From: an uncultured Bacteroidales bacterium
Lineage (GTDB): Bacteria; Bacteroidota; Bacteroidia; Bacteroidales; Marinilabiliaceae
Length of the DNA stretch: 5,698 bases
Direction of reading: 5' to 3'
Assembly (NCBI GenBank): GCA_937892255.1
Contig: CALAUL010000108.1
Span: forward strand, 1-5,698
Position numbers and translations under genes: made by a program
Shown: piece after piece, positions 4,197 to 5,698 of the stretch
How positions within the stretch are numbered: position 1 is the stretch's first letter
Layout: each line of letters opens with the position of its first letter
The notes under the pieces: model-generated
What the model saw: the letters and a program-made list of their open reading frames with translations, nothing else
The model's database searches: none
Told to the model about the DNA's origin: nothing

Positions 4197-5698
4197 TTAC
4201 TTGATGTACACCTTCTTAGTGAGTTTATCAGTAACCACGATGAACATACCTCTTGGTAAGTTGTCTGTCTGATAATATCTCATGCCTCGTAAGTCATATA
4301 CAGCAAACTCATCCGTTCCGTCTACTACGACAGCATTACCTACAACCTTTATTGATATTACATTATCTTCAAGTTGGTCTATACCAGTCTGAACGCCTGT
4401 TTCCTCGAAGTATGCTATCAACTCGATGTCTTCAATAGCTGAGATAAGACGATTAGGAGATGTCTCTCCGTCGTTCCAACATACAAATTTTGCTCCTTCG
4501 AAAGGAATTGCATTGATAGTCACCAAAGAACCGTATGCAACCAACATGTTATCTCCGCCTTCAACAGTACCAAGGTCATTAGCACTATATGCTACAACAG
4601 AAATCATCTCTTTGCCGAAGATTGCCGTATACTCAGTATCAGCTTCAACAATCACTGTCCGTTCCGCTGTTGTAACGCCATCACTCCACTGTATGAAGAT
4701 GTAGTTTTCTGCAGGAACAGCGGTCAACACCACTTCACTATTATAGTCGTAAGTACCAACACCCTCAACGGTTCCTTGACCTTCCACTATTGCAGATACC
4801 TCGAACTGATTGATAGCAAAGATTGCTGTATACGTAACATTGCCTTCAACTGTGATAGTACGTTCTGCCTCGGTGTTGCCATCACTCCACTGTACGAAGT
4901 GATGATTAACTGCCGGTGTTGCCGTAAGAGTAAGTTCCTTTCCATAGATGTATGTACCACCCTTAGAAACGACACCATTACCCTCTTTCTCAACAACGAT
5001 AGTGTATCTGTTCTTTGTAAACTTAGCTGTGTATGTCATATCGCTTGTCACAACTACTTTACGCTTCGCTGTAGCTACACCATCTGTCCACTTTTCGAAT
5101 GTATTGTGTTCATCAGCAACTGCCTCTATGACAACTTCCGTTCCGTACGGATAACTTCCTGCTCCATTAACCGTTCCATTGCCATTTGCTTCCAATGTTA
5201 GAGTGTACTCTTTTATAGTGAACGTTGCCAAATATGAAGCGTCAGCAGTAACCTCTATCTCTCGTGGATTATCTGTATTTCCGTCTGACCACGATACAAA
5301 CTCGTTGCCGGTATTTGCGTTTGCTGTAAGAGTCACCTTTGTTCCGTAAGGATAAGTTCCTCCACCCGAAACTGTACCCTGACTCCCTCCAGATACACTT
5401 ATATTATATGAGTTGATCTCAAATGTAGCGTCTATCTCAGTGTCTCCCTTTATTGTCACGTTGTAAGTAGCAGCTGTAACGCCTGTACTCCACTGCTTGA
5501 AGTGGTAATGCTCATCAGGTGTTGCTGTCAATGTCACTACCGAACCAGCATTGTATGTGCCATCTGAATTAGCTTTTCCTGCCACTGCTACAGTACCACC
5601 ATTGCCCACATTCAAAGTGAATGTATGTGTATTGATAGCAAACGTAGCTGTGTATGTAGCGTCACCCTTGACTGTCACTTCTCGTGTTGCGTTTGTAT
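4197..5698 (-). CDS. Large surface/secreted protein: InlB-type (divergent B-repeat) tandem repeats plus T9SS-like C-terminal sorting domain; 5' end cut by window
   Basis: The 500 visible residues are the C-terminal part of a longer protein. The frame stays open to the window edge, and a GTG at 5678 is just an internal Val of a repeat, so the true start is beyond the window. Six complete repeats of 66-73 residues plus the end of a seventh follow the pattern Y-T-(hydrophobic)-GxGTV-GxGxY-xYGxxVxLTA-xxxxxF-xxWSDG-xxxxRxxxV-xxDxxYTAxF, typical of the divergent InlB B-repeat domains common in Bacteroidota surface proteins. The last 67 residues resemble a type IX secretion sorting domain: FAVYDLRGM, then LPRGMFIVV, ending in KKVYIK. 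Such proteins normally cross the outer membrane through the Por/T9SS and are anchored or released. The function of the missing N-terminal part, possibly an adhesin or an enzyme, cannot be told. The repeats alone suggest a stalk or spacer. Confidence 0.88.
   Translation of the reverse strand, partial: TNATREVTVKGDATYTATFAINTHTFTLNVGNGGTVAVAGKANSDGTYNAGSVVTLTATPDEHYHFKQWSTGVTAATYNVTIKGDTEIDATFEINSYNISVSGGSQGTVSGGGTYPYGTKVTLTANANTGNEFVSWSDGNTDNPREIEVTADASYLATFTIKEYTLTLEANGNGTVNGAGSYPYGTEVVIEAVADEHNTFEKWTDGVATAKRKVVVTSDMTYTAKFTKNRYTIVVEKEGNGVVSKGGTYIYGKELTLTATPAVNHHFVQWSDGNTEAERTITVEGNVTYTAIFAINQFEVSAIVEGQGTVEGVGTYDYNSEVVLTAVPAENYIFIQWSDGVTTAERTVIVEADTEYTAIFGKEMISVVAYSANDLGTVEGGDNMLVAYGSLVTINAIPFEGAKFVCWNDGETSPNRLISAIEDIELIAYFEETGVQTGIDQLEDNVISIKVVGNAVVVDGTDEFAVYDLRGMRYYQTDNLPRGMFIVVTDKLTKKVYIK
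4200..4400 (-). other. C-terminal sorting domain (Por/T9SS type A-like) of the repeat protein
   Basis: The last 67 residues of the protein differ from the repeats: a linker (TGVQTGIDQLEDN), then a compact beta-rich stretch with the hallmarks of T9SS type A domains. These are a VYDLRGM core (consensus VYDxxGR), an LPRGMFIV strand (consensus LxxGxYIV) and the terminal KKVYIK (consensus KKVVVK). The usual Tyr in GxYIV is Phe here. The call rests on motif memory, not on a profile search. Confidence 0.75.
4401..5698 (-). repeat. Coding tandem repeats, about 200-220 bp each, six complete plus one cut
   Basis: Unit limits by protein alignment, in reading order: cut unit 5634-5698, then 5415-5633, 5214-5414, 5016-5213, 4812-5015, 4614-4811 and 4401-4613. 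Each contains the core W-S/T/N-D-G or a variant (WSTG in the 5415-5633 unit, WTDG in the 5016-5213 unit, WNDG in the last). At the DNA level the most similar neighbours share an exact 17-base segment at 4677-4693 and 4878-4894 (201 bases, 67 codons apart), covering the QWSDG codons. The last unit (4401-4613) is the most diverged, with CWNDG and a longer N-terminal half. Confidence 0.85.

Noticed and set aside
4776..5201. 141-codon + strand open frame antisense to the repeat protein
   Set aside because: It is a shadow of the repetitive minus-strand gene. Its Cys-rich sequence arises from the reversed codons and has no domain signal.
5676..5678. GTG at 5678 as the true start of the repeat protein
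   Set aside because: The frame continues to the window edge, and the residues before it (TNATRE) match the end of a repeat unit, so this is an internal valine.

Overview
The window looks like a chromosomal stretch of a Gram-negative Bacteroidales bacterium. Four things suggest this. A KdsC-type phosphatase implies Kdo-containing lipopolysaccharide. A UbiA-family prenyltransferase of the kind often annotated in Bacteroidota as a geranylgeranylglycerol-phosphate geranylgeranyltransferase follows it. A cell-surface repeat protein ends in what looks like a type IX secretion (Por) sorting domain. The start codons sit behind A/T-rich leaders without clear Shine-Dalgarno motifs. The exact genus cannot be read from this window.

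Layout: (1) Positions 1-2229 hold three closely packed + strand genes: kdsC, the UbiA-family enzyme and an NfsA-like nitroreductase. The gaps are about 23 and 25 bases, so they probably form one transcription unit. It ends at an imperfect hairpin (2259-2293). (2) Positions 2230-2852 are a long intergenic region. Its first half carries a degenerate tandem repeat with a 23-base period (about 2326-2556), rich in alternating TTTGAGT and ACTCAAA heptamers; its second half is A/T-rich and has no recognisable gene. (3) Positions 2853-3527 encode an exported SGNH/GDSL-type hydrolase, closed by a strong intrinsic terminator (3564-3596). (4) Positions 3597-4196 separate convergent genes and have no convincing CDS, but contain three stem-loops: 3895-3924, 3989-4019 and 4145-4176. 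The last is the likely terminator of the minus-strand gene. (5) Positions 4197-5698 are the C-terminal part of a minus-strand surface protein. It has six complete and one cut repeat of about 70 residues (divergent InlB B-repeat type), then a C-terminal sorting domain. Its start lies beyond the right edge.

How the genes work together: kdsC and the prenyltransferase both concern the cell envelope (LPS inner-core sugar supply and a prenylated lipid). The nitroreductase is probably a co-transcribed flavin redox enzyme with no obvious pathway link. The SGNH hydrolase and the repeat protein are separately transcribed exported proteins. No defence system, CRISPR array, integrase, tRNA or rRNA was seen. 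The most unusual element is the 23-base-period intergenic array.
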